Positions 1 to 7,671 of a DNA stretch of 64,000 bases are shown piece after piece. The position numbers and the translations under genes were made by a program. The notes below the pieces were generated by a model. The model was not told the DNA's origin. It ran no database searches and worked only from the letters and a program-made list of their open reading frames with translations. Source of the DNA: Neobacillus endophyticus (GTDB taxonomy: Bacteria > Bacillota > Bacilli > Bacillales > Cytobacillaceae); the NCBI RefSeq assembly GCF_013248975.1, contig NZ_JABRWH010000001.1:2252001-2316000 (forward strand), given 5' to 3'. Numbering within the stretch: the first letter of the stretch is position 1; each line of letters starts with the position of its first letter.

Positions 1-489
1 ATGATAGAAGCATATCATAACACGAACCAATCTATTATTGGCGTAAAAGCAGTCGCAAATGAAGATGTATCTAAATACGGTATAATTGATCCGGGCAATA
101 AATTTGGGCGAGTACATTCAGTGAAGGATTTGGTTGAAAAACCTTCGATTGATACTGCCCCTTCTAATATAGCTGTTATGGGACGTTATATTCTAAACCC
201 ATCCATCTTCTCGTATTTAAAAATGATTGAACAAGGCGTTGGCAATGAATTGCAATTAACAGATGCACTGCGTCTCCAATGCGAAAATGAAAAATTGTAT
301 GCATTGGAACTGGAAGGAAGACGATATGATATTGGAGAAAAAATAGGATATATAAAGGCAATGATAGAAGTAGCTTTAAATCGTGCAGACTTACACCGTC
401 CTCTTCTATCCTATTTAGAAGGTATTGTGGAAGAAGAACTTGTCAAAAAACTGGATCAACGAAAAGTTCCTTCTAAAAATATAATATAA
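1..489 (+). CDS. galU: UTP-glucose-1-phosphate uridylyltransferase, C-terminal part (cut by window edge)
   Basis: The enzyme makes UDP-glucose from UTP and glucose-1-phosphate for wall glycolipid and teichoic acid glucosylation in the cytoplasm. The 162 residues match the C-terminal half of GalU/GtaB: a sheet region with GIIDPGN, then VEKPS, the segment VMGRYILNPSIF, ELQLTDAL, and YDIGEKIGYIKA near the end. Full-length family members have about 290 residues, so the nucleotide-binding N-terminus lies before the window; the Met at base 1 is internal, not a start. A terminator follows the stop, so the gene ends its transcription unit. Identity is well supported; GtaB versus a GalU paralogue (YngB type) cannot be decided from this fragment. 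Confidence 0.9.
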   Translation: MIEAYHNTNQSIIGVKAVANEDVSKYGIIDPGNKFGRVHSVKDLVEKPSIDTAPSNIAVMGRYILNPSIFSYLKMIEQGVGNELQLTDALRLQCENEKLYALELEGRRYDIGEKIGYIKAMIEVALNRADLHRPLLSYLEGIVEEELVKKLDQRKVPSKNII

Positions 490-495
490 GTGGTG

Positions 496-529
496 AAAAT
501 CCCTACAGCTTCTAAGTTGAAGGGATTTT
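496..529 (+). terminator. Intrinsic terminator after galU
   Basis: AAAATCCCT (496-504) pairs with AGGGATTTT (521-529) and runs into a T-rich tail, directly after the galU stop codon. Confidence 0.8.
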
Positions 530-616
530 TGATATTCGTTTGGTGATATTTGGGAGATGTAGAGTCTCTGAATGATTTGTTATAATAAAGAAAATTGATT
601 AAAGAGGATGATTCAT

Positions 617-1225
617 GTGCGGAAGCAGGAGAAATTAGGGCTTCTATTAGACGTAGAAACAACTGGCCTGGGGCCAACCACCGATGAAGTCATTGAACTA
701 GCTTTAAAGCTTTTTTCATATCACACGGAAACAGGGGAAATTATTGAAGTAGTAGATGAGGATGCCTTTTTGCGCGAACCTTTGTCTGATTCCGCACGGC
801 AAAATTATAGCAGAGCTTTTCGAGTACATGGAATTCCTTATGAAGCAGTACGGGGGAAAAACTTCTATGATGAAAAGATCAGAACTTATTTTCATCGTGC
901 TGATTCTGTATTTGCACACAATGCCTCCTTTGACCGCAGTTTTCTTGTTCATATGTACCCAGAGGTTAATGAAAAGAACTGGTACTGTACGATGAGAAAT
1001 GTTACCTGGAAGCAATATGGTTTTGCGAATGGCAAATTACTTACTCTTTTAGAAGCACACAACATCACCAATCATCAAACACATAGAGCAATGGATGACA
1101 TTACATACTTAATGGAGTTGCTCAAAAAAACAAGCCCGCAAGGTAACCTCTACCTTCAAGAGGTTCTGGAATATGGCCCTATGAGAAAATACAAACCGGC
1201 TGCATCACGGACCAAAATGGGCTGA
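617..1225 (+). CDS. DnaQ-like DEDDh 3'-5' exonuclease
   Basis: This is a stand-alone 3'-5' exonuclease of the DnaQ/RNase T superfamily, about 202 residues. Exo I is LLLDVETTGLG (Asp and Glu ligands), Exo II is FAHNASFDRSF, and Exo III is HRAMDDITYL, with the His of the DEDDh type. I prefer the GTG at 617 as start because AAAGAGG (601-607) lies 9 bases before it; an ATG at 608 abuts that ribosome binding site with no spacing. The gene stands alone between the galU terminator and a repeat that serves as terminator. Related proteins trim DNA or RNA ends in repair or RNA turnover; the actual substrate cannot be told here. Confidence 0.85.
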   Translation: MRKQEKLGLLLDVETTGLGPTTDEVIELALKLFSYHTETGEIIEVVDEDAFLREPLSDSARQNYSRAFRVHGIPYEAVRGKNFYDEKIRTYFHRADSVFAHNASFDRSFLVHMYPEVNEKNWYCTMRNVTWKQYGFANGKLLTLLEAHNITNHQTHRAMDDITYLMELLKKTSPQGNLYLQEVLEYGPMRKYKPAASRTKMG

Positions 1226-1243
1226 GATTAATGAAGACAATGA

Positions 1244-1278
1244 ATGGTGTCAGGCACCTTTTTGGTGCCTGACACCAT
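1244..1278. repeat. GGTGTCAGGCACC palindromic repeat used as bidirectional terminator
   Basis: ATGGTGTCAGGCACC (1244-1258) and its exact reverse complement (1264-1278) enclose TTTTT. It sits between convergent genes and ends in TTTT on the plus side. It is one of five loci in the window carrying the 13-mer GGTGTCAGGCACC (also 4141, 41516, 47723 and 51129). Confidence 0.85.
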
Positions 1279-1291
1279 TTTACTATAAACA

Positions 1292-2389
1292 CTATTTCTC
1301 CGTTTTGAATGTTCCGATGAATTTGGATTGCGGTCTGAAGATGGTATTGTTTTCGGACTGTTCAAGGATGTGGGCGGTCCAGCCGACCATTCGGCTTGCG
1401 GTGAAGGTAGGTGTGAATAGTGCTGGGTCCATGTTAATGGCTTTCATAATGGCTGCGGCATAAAATTCTACGTTTGAGTATAAGGAGCGGCCTGGTTTTA
1501 TTTCTGCCAAAACTTTTATGGCCGTTTCTTCTACAGACATGGCCAAATCAAGCCATTCATCCTGGCCGACAAGCTTCTGTAATTTTTCTTTTAAGGAAAT
1601 GGCCCTCGGGTCACGTGTTTTATACACCCTATGTCCAAAACCCATTAATTTTTCGCCACGGTCCAGCTTTTCACGAATGACTTTTTCCGCGTCACCTGCA
1701 AGTGCAATTTCATTGAGAAGATCAATGACTCCTGAAGGAGCGCCGCCGTGCAATGGTCCTTTCATCGTGCCAATAGCTGAAGTGGCAGCGGATACTATGT
1801 CTGATTCTGTTGAAGCCGTTACTCTGGCCGCAAAGGTAGAGGCATTCATCCCATGTTCCAACGTTAATATCATATAGGTTTCAAGTGCTTCAACATGGGC
1901 TGCATTAGGAATTGAGCCATAGAGCATGTATAGATAATTTTTAACATGGTCTAGATCATTTCGTGGCGCTACATATTGTTTTCCCTCTAATTGTCTTGTT
2001 CGATAGGCAATTATCGTCGGTGTTAGGGCCGTTAATCGAATAGCCTGTGAAATGTTTGGTTTCCAGCCGTATTCACGATTGCCCGCTTCGGCAGAGACAG
2101 CTGTTCTAATGACACTCATCAAGTCCATTTCCGGCGGAAGAAGGTTGAGGATTTTTTCCATATATATTGGAAGCTCTCGATTTTGTTTGAGTTGTTCTTT
2201 TAAGAAATCCAGCTGTTCTGGGTCAGGAAAACTGCCATTCCAGAGAAGATAGGCTACTTCTTCAAATGAATAGTTTTTGGCTAAATCCCTGATTTCATAT
2301 CCACGGTAAATCAGTTCCCCCTTTTCACCATCAATATGACTAATCAATGTTTCAGCGGCCACAATCCCTTTCAAACCTTTCTGTAACAT
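1292..2389 (-). CDS. citA: Citrate synthase (minor, CitA type)
   Basis: The enzyme condenses oxaloacetate and acetyl-CoA to citrate. The 365-residue protein has the short Gram-positive citrate synthase length. Visible active-site segments are GPLHGGAPSG (first His, about residue 215), GFGHRVYKTRDPRA (second His, about 253), and FYAAAIMKAINMDPALFTP with the catalytic Asp region. AAAGGAG precedes the ATG. It is divergent from a CitR-type LysR gene, which is the citA-citR arrangement of Bacillus subtilis where CitR represses citA; this context favours CitA over the major CitZ or the methylcitrate synthase MmgD. Bases of the 3' end (about 1300-1480) look GT-rich on the plus strand next to the repeat. 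Confidence 0.88.
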   Translation of the reverse strand: MLQKGLKGIVAAETLISHIDGEKGELIYRGYEIRDLAKNYSFEEVAYLLWNGSFPDPEQLDFLKEQLKQNRELPIYMEKILNLLPPEMDLMSVIRTAVSAEAGNREYGWKPNISQAIRLTALTPTIIAYRTRQLEGKQYVAPRNDLDHVKNYLYMLYGSIPNAAHVEALETYMILTLEHGMNASTFAARVTASTESDIVSAATSAIGTMKGPLHGGAPSGVIDLLNEIALAGDAEKVIREKLDRGEKLMGFGHRVYKTRDPRAISLKEKLQKLVGQDEWLDLAMSVEETAIKVLAEIKPGRSLYSNVEFYAAAIMKAINMDPALFTPTFTASRMVGWTAHILEQSENNTIFRPQSKFIGTFKTEK

Positions 2390-2497
2390 ATCAATCGCTC
2401 CTTTCTTTAAGTAGTATTATTTTATAAAATATATATAATTAAGAAAATTAAATGTTTTAAAAGTAATTGATTAATAATTTTAATAAGGGGGGGAAAT

Positions 2498-3376
2498 ATG
2501 GATTTTCAGTGGCTTAACACGTTTATTACGGCAGCAGAAAGCGGAAATTTTCGCAGAACGGCAGAGCTATTGTATATTTCACAACCAACGGTAACGGTTC
2601 ATATTAAACAATTAGAAACAGAGGTAGGCGTTCAATTGTTTGAGCGGGAGGGGAAGAAAATAAAATTAACGGAGGCTGGAAGAAGGTATTTAATTCATGC
2701 CAGAAAATTGCTGGAGGTTTATCAAAGCGGCCTAGAGGACTTAAATTCCTTTAGCCAGGGTTATTCGTCAAAATTATCTATTGCCATTTCTCCTCTTATT
2801 GCAGAAACGGTTTTGCCGTTTGTTCTTAAAAGCTATACAATGCAGTATCCTGAAGTTGAAATTTCGGTACAAATAATTGAATCCATCTACATTGAACAAG
2901 CAGTATTAAAAGAAGAGGTGGATATTGGGCTCTCCTGTCTAAGCAGCAGCCACCCCCATTTAATATGTGAGCTTTTATATCAAGATAAAGTAATCCTAGT
3001 GGCTCCGCATGACGGAAGGGATGCTGAATCCGCACCTCCATTAGATGAGGAAGAAGTACTGACAACTAATTATCTTTTAAGCCATAATCATCCAGGATAT
3101 TGGGACAGCCTTACTCGAGCTGTAAAAAGTAAATACCCAAGCGTCCGAATGATGAAGGTTTCACAGGTTCACATCACAAAACGTTTTATAGTGGAAGGGT
3201 TAGGAGTGTCATTTTTGCCGACATCAACTGTCAGAAGGGAATTATTAGAGGGAAGATTATTGGAAGTAGATTGCCAATCAATCTATTTACCGGAAGCTAA
3301 CACTTACTCCATCATGAAATACAATCACTCCAAACAAAAGGAATTTTTAAAATTTATTGCAAACTATCGAATCTAA
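2498..3376 (+). CDS. citR: LysR-type regulator CitR
   Basis: This transcription factor of 292 residues has an N-terminal winged HTH (MDFQWLNTFITAAESGNFRRTAELLYISQPTVTVHIKQLE region, residues 1-60) and a LysR effector-binding domain. The segments QPTVTVHIKQLE, HITKRF and EGLGVSFLP closely resemble Bacillus subtilis CitR, which represses the divergent citrate synthase gene citA. The start ATG follows AAGGGGGGG. The 108-bp AT-rich gap to citA must hold both promoters and the CitR operator, but I could not pick out a clear T-N11-A site with confidence. A convergent terminator follows. Confidence 0.88.
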   Translation: MDFQWLNTFITAAESGNFRRTAELLYISQPTVTVHIKQLETEVGVQLFEREGKKIKLTEAGRRYLIHARKLLEVYQSGLEDLNSFSQGYSSKLSIAISPLIAETVLPFVLKSYTMQYPEVEISVQIIESIYIEQAVLKEEVDIGLSCLSSSHPHLICELLYQDKVILVAPHDGRDAESAPPLDEEEVLTTNYLLSHNHPGYWDSLTRAVKSKYPSVRMMKVSQVHITKRFIVEGLGVSFLPTSTVRRELLEGRLLEVDCQSIYLPEANTYSIMKYNHSKQKEFLKFIANYRI

Positions 3377-3413
3377 CTATAGGATTGTTGTTTATATTGA
3401 ATAGTCCATAAAA

Positions 3414-3449
3414 AAACGGTCCTTAATCTAAAACCTTTTAGGACCGTTT
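3414..3449. terminator. Bidirectional terminator between citR and the VOC gene
   Basis: AAACGGTCCT (3414-3423) pairs with AGGACCGTTT (3440-3449). A-rich sequence lies before and T-rich sequence after, between convergent genes. Confidence 0.8.
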
Positions 3450-3469
3450 GACTTTCTTATATTAACATT

Positions 3470-3895
3470 TTAATGTTTTCCGTCAGTGAAAACTTGGAAA
3501 TTAATTCCGAACTTGTCGATGACACTGCCATATGCAGGACTAAAAAAAGTCTCTTGCAGCGGCATTGTTACTTGACCGCCATCTGACAGCGCATTAAACA
3601 TTTCTTTTGCTTTGTTCGCATCATCAGTGGAAATACAAATGGTCACTTGATTACCGCTTTGATGCGGCTGGCCTGGGAACGTGTCAGATAACATTAGTTC
3701 TGTTTCGCCAACTTTAATCGTTGCGTGAGAAATACGATCTTTTGCCTCAGCTGGAATTGGAAACTCAGGGTTTTCTGGCATTTCACCGAATGATTGGCTA
3801 AAAAGAACCTGGGCACCTAAAGCCCTTTCATAAAAATGAATAGCTTCCTTTGCATTACCGTCCATAACAAAATAAGGGATCAATTTCAATGACAT
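3470..3895 (-). CDS. VOC-superfamily protein, PhnB/YjdN type
   Basis: The 141-residue protein has the beta-alpha-beta-beta-beta folds of the glyoxalase/bleomycin-resistance (VOC) superfamily in the PhnB-like (3-demethylubiquinone methyltransferase-like) branch: IPYFVMDGNAKEAIHFYERALGA at the start, ELMLSDTFP in the middle, and AYGSVIDKFGINFQVF at the end. Function of this branch is mostly unknown. GAGGAG precedes the ATG. The promoter about 110 bp upstream has -35 TTGCGA and -10 TATAAT with 17 bp spacing, and the spacer holds a LexA-type palindrome, so the gene may be DNA-damage inducible. This is inference; no enzymatic role can be claimed. Confidence 0.85.
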   Translation of the reverse strand: MSLKLIPYFVMDGNAKEAIHFYERALGAQVLFSQSFGEMPENPEFPIPAEAKDRISHATIKVGETELMLSDTFPGQPHQSGNQVTICISTDDANKAKEMFNALSDGGQVTMPLQETFFSPAYGSVIDKFGINFQVFTDGKH

Positions 3896-4013
3896 AACAA
3901 CAGCTCCTCGGGTACTTGTATTTTATAAAACAAACTCTCATGGATAAAAAGAGCAGGCCATACTGAAATAATAAACACTCACACAACCCATCTCCAATAT
4001 TACCCATAAACTG

Positions 4014-4042
4014 ATTATATTATAAGGAACGTACGTTCGCAA
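4014..4042 (-). promoter_or_regulatory. Promoter with LexA (SOS)-type box in the spacer
   Basis: On the minus strand: TTGCGA (4042-4037), 17 bp, TATAAT (4019-4014). Within the spacer is GAACGTACGTTC (4027-4038). The Bacillus LexA/DinR consensus is CGAAC-RNRY-GTTYG; the site with flanks, read on the minus strand, is CGAACGTACGTTCC, one mismatch at the last base. The position, between -35 and -10, fits repression. It reads toward the VOC gene at 3895. Confidence 0.6.
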
Positions 4043-4108
4043 CTAGAATTATTTAAAAAATGAAGACCCTGCCCTTTGAAATCAAAAGTTCGTTTCATAA
4101 TAAAATGA

Positions 4109-4230
4109 TGTCCACCGAGGACGGACAATTGTCCGCGACTGGTGCCTGACACCACAATTTGACACCACAATTGACACCACAATGTGACACCACAATGGGG
4201 TGATACCCAATGGTGACACCGCGAAGGGCA
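4109..4230. repeat. Extended GGTGCCTGACACC repeat plus decayed tandem TGACACC units
   Basis: A 45-bp unit (4109-4153) reads TGTCCAC, 5 variable bases, ACGGACAATTGTCCGCG, AC, then TGGTGCCTGACACC. The same unit occurs on the minus strand at 41516-41560. It is followed by several copies of TGACACC separated by about 5-8 bases (ACAATT, ACAATG and so on) up to about 4228. No protein is seen in this gap. Confidence 0.75.
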
Positions 4231-4252
4231 CCATTTCGTTGACAGGGCTCTC

Positions 4253-4777
4253 TTATTTCAATTTTGCTAGGTATCTTTCGTTGATGATGTTGCGGTGATG
4301 TGTTTCGTGGCCGGCGATGATGTAGGCGACGGCGCGGGTGGTGACTTCGGTGTTATTGGCGAAGCCTTTGTTGTCCCAGGCTGATTGGGGCATGTTTTCG
4401 ATTAATGTGATGGTGGCTTTTCGTGTGGCAATAAAGTCGTCCAGAACATTTTTTAATGGAAGCTGTTCCACAAAGGATCCTTTTACATAAACTTCCTCGT
4501 TAAAACCGGCTAATGGTGTTTGGTCACCGCGGCCGATTCGAAGGAGGCGATAGCTCATAATTCTTTCCGTATCGGTTATATGGCTGAGAACTTCTTTTAT
4601 GCTCCATTTGCCGGGCTCATAGCGGAAATGTTCATCGGCTTCAGAAATACCATCAAAAAGGGTGATTACCTTTTCAAGGTTTTCTTTAAGAATGGTTAAT
4701 AAATCTCCTTCTGGGACGGAGGAAACATAAGGAAGATAATACTCAGGATACTCAATTTGATTTGGTCGTTGCAGCAT
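4253..4777 (-). CDS. DinB-fold (YfiT/DinB_2-like) putative metal-binding protein
   Basis: The protein of about 174 residues is a four-helix bundle of the DinB/YfiT superfamily. Likely metal ligands are the His in SHITDTERIMSYRLLRIGRG and the pair in AGHETHHRNIINERY near the C-terminus. EPGKWSIKEVLSHI is the typical family signature. I place the start at 4777 because GGAGAGATTTCC precedes that ATG well; an earlier in-frame ATG (4819) lacks a ribosome site. Family members include bacillithiol-dependent transferases and damage-inducible proteins; substrate is unknown. The C-terminal coding third next to the repeat is strikingly GT-rich on the plus strand. Confidence 0.82.
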   Translation of the reverse strand: MLQRPNQIEYPEYYLPYVSSVPEGDLLTILKENLEKVITLFDGISEADEHFRYEPGKWSIKEVLSHITDTERIMSYRLLRIGRGDQTPLAGFNEEVYVKGSFVEQLPLKNVLDDFIATRKATITLIENMPQSAWDNKGFANNTEVTTRAVAYIIAGHETHHRNIINERYLAKLK

Positions 4778-4936
4778 GGAAATCTCTCCTTTCAAAATAC
4801 GACTGTTATAGTGAAACAATTGTCATTTGGGGAGGACGCGTCATATGAAATTCATTCCAATTCCTAATCCCCACATCCCATCCTATCATAATATTCAAAT
4901 TATTTGAATAAACCAGGCATTTACTCAAAAGAAAAA

Positions 4937-4971
4937 AGAGGCTGTTGGTCAAATAGTCAAGCAGCGCCTCT
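4937..4971 (-). terminator. Terminator downstream of the SMR pair
   Basis: AGAGGCTG (4937-4944) pairs with CAGCGCCTCT (4962-4971) with a small bulge. On the minus strand the stem is followed by TTTTTTC, fitting the end of the operon at 5706-5043. Confidence 0.65.
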
Positions 4972-5042
4972 CTTTCTGATACCTCTCTATTCTATTAAAA
5001 AATTGACTGGGACTTTCACTAAGCCGGCCGCATGAACTCCAT

Positions 5043-5357
5043 CTACGCAAATATCCTTAAACCAATGACCCCAATGATAATTAAAATGACACTTATGACT
5101 CGGCCGCTATTTTTTGACTCGCCAAAAAGGAACATATTAATTAAAACCGCACCGGCAGTGCCTATACCAATCCAAACGGAATAAGCAATACTTACTTGTA
5201 AATAATGGAACGACCTATATAAAAATACTAACGAAGATCCAAATCCGCCAATATAAAGGATTCCGTTACGCAAAGTTTTCTGCTGGCTGTATAACTTTAG
5301 CCCGGCTGCTCCGATAATTTCCCCTGTCCCTGCCAGGATGACCAATAACCAGCCCAA
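5043..5357 (-). CDS. SMR-family small multidrug/guanidinium-type exporter subunit B
   Basis: This 104-residue integral membrane protein has four transmembrane helices of the small multidrug resistance family, with the family hallmark stretch VSIAYSVWIGIGTAGAVLINMFLFGES. The conserved membrane Glu of helix 1 is present in GTGEIIGAAGLKLYS. It starts with TTG one base after the stop of the first subunit, so the two are translationally linked and probably form a heterodimeric antiporter like YkkC/YkkD, YvdR/YvdS or EbrA/EbrB. Substrate (cationic drug or guanidinium) is not certain. No guanidine-I riboswitch is visible upstream. Confidence 0.85.
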   Translation of the reverse strand: MGWLLVILAGTGEIIGAAGLKLYSQQKTLRNGILYIGGFGSSLVFLYRSFHYLQVSIAYSVWIGIGTAGAVLINMFLFGESKNSGRVISVILIIIGVIGLRIFA

Positions 5358-5358
5358 A

Positions 5359-5706
5359 TTAAGCAGCCCCCTTCAAGACATCTTCTTCAGGCTTGTCATC
5401 TGCCAGGTTTAATCCGATTACGCCAATAATAATAATCGCCATAAAAATGAGCTTGCTGACGCTAAAGCTTGCCCCGAAAAGGAAAATATCCATTAATGCG
5501 GTTCCGATCGTTCCGACTCCAGAAAAAACAGCATATACAGTTCCGGTAGGGAGGTGTTCACATGCTTTCGGAAGGATATGGTAGTCTGATAAAATAATCA
5601 GAATGACAATGGCCCACTGCCACCAGTTATGTGCTTGATTAAATCCATAAACCCATGCTAATTCAAATAAGCATGTTAAAATAACATAGATCCAACTTTT
5701 ATTCAT
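5359..5706 (-). CDS. SMR-family exporter subunit A
   Basis: This 115-residue, four-helix membrane protein of the SMR family is the partner of the next gene. Helix 1 carries the essential Glu (LTCLFELAWVYGF), and the signature GTVYAVFSGVGTIGTALMDIFLFG is typical of paired SMR proteins of the YkkC type. GAGGTG precedes the ATG at 5706. The hydrophilic tail LADDKPEEDVLKG is longer than in its partner, as often seen in asymmetric SMR pairs. Exchange of substrate for protons across the cytoplasmic membrane is known for the family. Confidence 0.86.
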   Translation of the reverse strand: MNKSWIYVILTCLFELAWVYGFNQAHNWWQWAIVILIILSDYHILPKACEHLPTGTVYAVFSGVGTIGTALMDIFLFGASFSVSKLIFMAIIIIGVIGLNLADDKPEEDVLKGAA

Positions 5707-5720
5707 ACTTTTTCACCTCA

Positions 5721-5756
5721 TTCAAGCAGTGAAAGTGCATTTGACTTGTGCTTGAA
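5721..5756. promoter_or_regulatory. Inverted repeat upstream of the SMR pair
   Basis: TTCAAGCA (5721-5728) and TGCTTGAA (5749-5756) are exact inverted copies separated by 20 bp, immediately before the ribosome site of the SMR operon. It could be an operator or a leader hairpin; no U tail follows. Confidence 0.4.
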
Positions 5757-5833
5757 GCTTTTTACATTATTTTAGAATATCATAATTCCTTTAAAAGGTG
5801 TAGGATAGAAAAGAAAAACAAGTTGTTCCTTCG

Positions 5834-5876
5834 TGTGATTTAAATCACAAAATAACATGTAACTAAACATTATAAT
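5834..5876 (+). promoter_or_regulatory. Fnr-type activator site and -10 box for the globin gene
   Basis: TGTGATTTAAATCACA (5834-5849) is a perfect palindrome matching the Bacillus Fnr consensus TGTGA-N6-TCACA. A consensus -10 TATAAT lies at 5871-5876; with a start site about 7 bases later the palindrome is centred at -41.5, the classic class II activator position. No good -35 box is present, as expected for an activator-dependent promoter. Confidence 0.72.
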
Positions 5877-5918
5877 GATCAAAATAGGGGAAAATTAAAA
5901 GAGGATGGTGAAAGAAAG

Positions 5919-6311
5919 ATGGAATACAGTTTCAGATCACTTTACGACGAAATCGGAGGGCAGGAGACAATCGAAAAGCTTGTTGAAGCCTTTTATCCAA
6001 GAGTATATGCCGATGAGGATTTGGCTCCATTGTTTCAAGGGGACATGGATGAAATTAAAAGAAAACAAAAGCTGTTTTTGCCACAATTTTTAGGGGGACC
6101 AGCCCTATATAGCATGGAGTTTGGGCCACCTGCAATGAGAGCACGCCACATGCCATTTGAAGTAACACCAAAAAGAGCAAAAGCCTGGCTGCGATGCATG
6201 AAGGAAGCCTTCGAAGAGATCGGCTTGGACAAAAATCAGGCAGGTCCCGCATTTTATGATCGCTTAACACAAGTGGCCGGAATAATGGTGAACAGCCCGG
6301 ATATAGATTAA
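5919..6311 (+). CDS. yjbI: Truncated haemoglobin, group II (YjbI/GlbO type)
   Basis: The 130-residue protein is a 2-over-2 globin that binds haem and O2 or NO in the cytoplasm. Visible are the N-terminal helix SLYDEIGGQETIEKLVEAFYPRVY (Tyr of the B helix), the F-helix proximal His in MRARHMPFEVT, and the group II Trp(G8) in KAWLRCMKEAFEEIG. The ATG at 5919 is preceded by GAGG further upstream and a purine-rich AAAGAAAG. In Bacillus subtilis yjbI sits beside yjbH/spxH; here it is a single gene behind an Fnr-type promoter, suggesting induction under oxygen limitation rather than thiol stress control. This regulatory difference is inferred from the site only. Confidence 0.9.
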   Translation: MEYSFRSLYDEIGGQETIEKLVEAFYPRVYADEDLAPLFQGDMDEIKRKQKLFLPQFLGGPALYSMEFGPPAMRARHMPFEVTPKRAKAWLRCMKEAFEEIGLDKNQAGPAFYDRLTQVAGIMVNSPDID

Positions 6312-6319
6312 AAAGGTAA

Positions 6320-6357
6320 AATCAAAGGCTCCCCCTGACAGAGTGGAGCCTTTGATT
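6320..6357. terminator. Bidirectional terminator between globin and binding-protein gene
   Basis: AATCAAAGGCTCC (6320-6332) pairs perfectly with GGAGCCTTTGATT (6345-6357) and is followed by ATTTTTTT. It overlaps the stop codon of the convergent lipoprotein gene. Confidence 0.85.
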
Positions 6358-7654
6358 ATTTTTTTAATTTCGCCCAGGTAGCATCCAAAGATTTTTCGGT
6401 TTCTTCTTTTGTTATTTGCCCGCTAATGTATGATTGGAGGGCTGTGGCAAAATCCTTGCTTGCGCCATCAGGGTATTTCATAAATTGCCAAGAATATGTT
6501 TTTCCTGCTTTCATATATTGAAGAATATCGTTTCCTAAGGGGCCGATGTCTTCGGCTTTTGCCTCAATGTTTTTAAAGGCAGGAATATATTTGAAGTCTT
6601 TTGTTAATGCTGTTGTACCTTCGGAAGAGGAAACCATCCAATTTAAAAACTCTTTTGCCGCTTTTTTATCAGCTTCAGGTGCTTTTTTATAAATCACCCA
6701 GCTGCTAGGCACGTCTACCATTAAGCGATCAGATTGAGAAGGATCATCTGTAAGCGGCATGGGAATAAAGCCAACATCCATGTTAGGGGTCAACTTATCG
6801 AGCAGCGGCTGGATCCAATTACCCTGTTGGATCATGGCAGTTTCACCTTTAGCAAACTGAGTAACCTCTGTATTGTAGTCTGTTGTTAGCGGATTTTTAT
6901 TCCCGTACTTAATCGTTAAATCTAATAGTTTGAAGTAGTCGTCAAAATATTTGTTTCCTTCCATTTTCGCCTTGCCTGAATTTAAACCAGGGATGAAGTT
7001 TTCGCTTTCCGTTTGGGCGTAAGCAAATGGAACATTTAGTCCATGGTTCGCTAATACCCACCACTCAGCATACCCCACCGAGAATGGTGTGATTCCTGCC
7101 GCTCTCAGTTTTTCCGCCGCGGTCTTTAACTCAGTAAAAGTTTTGGGAAGCTCTGTTATACCAGCCCTTTTAAATAATGCTTTATTGTAAATGAATCCGT
7201 AACCTTCCAAATTGACCGGCTGCCCATAGACCTTCCCATCAATTGTCATCGGTTTTAATGCACCTGGATAGGAATCTTTCACCCAAGGCTGATCGGACAA
7301 GTCCTCTAATTCATCTTTCCAGGTAATAGCCGCCTGGTAACCCTCACTTGTAAACATATCCGGTGGCTTACCTGAAGCAAATTCAGCTTTTAATCCTCCC
7401 AGCATGTCTGCACCAAAGCCAACTGTTTCTATATTAAAAGTAACGTTTGGATGTTCTTTTGTATAAAGGTCCGTTAACGCTTTTAATTGGTCGGCAATTT
7501 CCAATTTTCCTTGTAAGATATCGATTACTACTTTATCTTTTTTGATTTGATTACTTTTCGAGGTTCCGTTTGTGCTGCCGTTAGAACAAGCCGAAGCTAA
7601 AAGAAGGAACAGAGCGAGTATCCCGGCAATTAACGGAATTTTTTTAATCGGCAT
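6356..7654 (-). CDS. Sugar ABC solute-binding lipoprotein, third gene of the two-component operon
   Basis: The 432-residue secreted lipoprotein of the family 1 (MalE/UgpB-like) binding proteins has a signal peptide ending in a lipobox LLLASAC, then a two-lobed periplasmic-type fold (KVVIDILQGKLEIADQLKAL, GKPPDMFTSEGYQ, YGQPVNLEGYGFIYNKALFKRAG, SSWVIYKKAPEADKKAAKEFLNWM). AAAGGGAA precedes its ATG 18 bp after the response regulator. No permease genes accompany it. It may supply the importer encoded divergently at 11373-14625 as a second binding protein, or act with the kinase as a ligand-presenting sensor component; the second role is known for some YesM-like systems but is inference here. Confidence 0.85.
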   Translation of the reverse strand: MPIKKIPLIAGILALFLLLASACSNGSTNGTSKSNQIKKDKVVIDILQGKLEIADQLKALTDLYTKEHPNVTFNIETVGFGADMLGGLKAEFASGKPPDMFTSEGYQAAITWKDELEDLSDQPWVKDSYPGALKPMTIDGKVYGQPVNLEGYGFIYNKALFKRAGITELPKTFTELKTAAEKLRAAGITPFSVGYAEWWVLANHGLNVPFAYAQTESENFIPGLNSGKAKMEGNKYFDDYFKLLDLTIKYGNKNPLTTDYNTEVTQFAKGETAMIQQGNWIQPLLDKLTPNMDVGFIPMPLTDDPSQSDRLMVDVPSSWVIYKKAPEADKKAAKEFLNWMVSSSEGTTALTKDFKYIPAFKNIEAKAEDIGPLGNDILQYMKAGKTYSWQFMKYPDGASKDFATALQSYISGQITKEETEKSLDATWAKLKK

Positions 7655-7671
7655 AACATTTTCCCTTTCGT

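Noticed and set aside
1518..1877. 119-codon plus-strand frame inside citA
   Set aside because: Antisense to a complete citrate synthase with intact motifs.
4139..4230. Tandem TGACACC units considered as a CRISPR array
   Set aside because: Units are only 7-12 bp with no 25-40 bp spacers and no cas genes; they fit a decayed intergenic repeat.
5707..5918. Guanidine-I (ykkC) riboswitch before the SMR pair
   Set aside because: The conserved ykkC aptamer sequences are not present; only a TTCAAGCA/TGCTTGAA repeat is seen.
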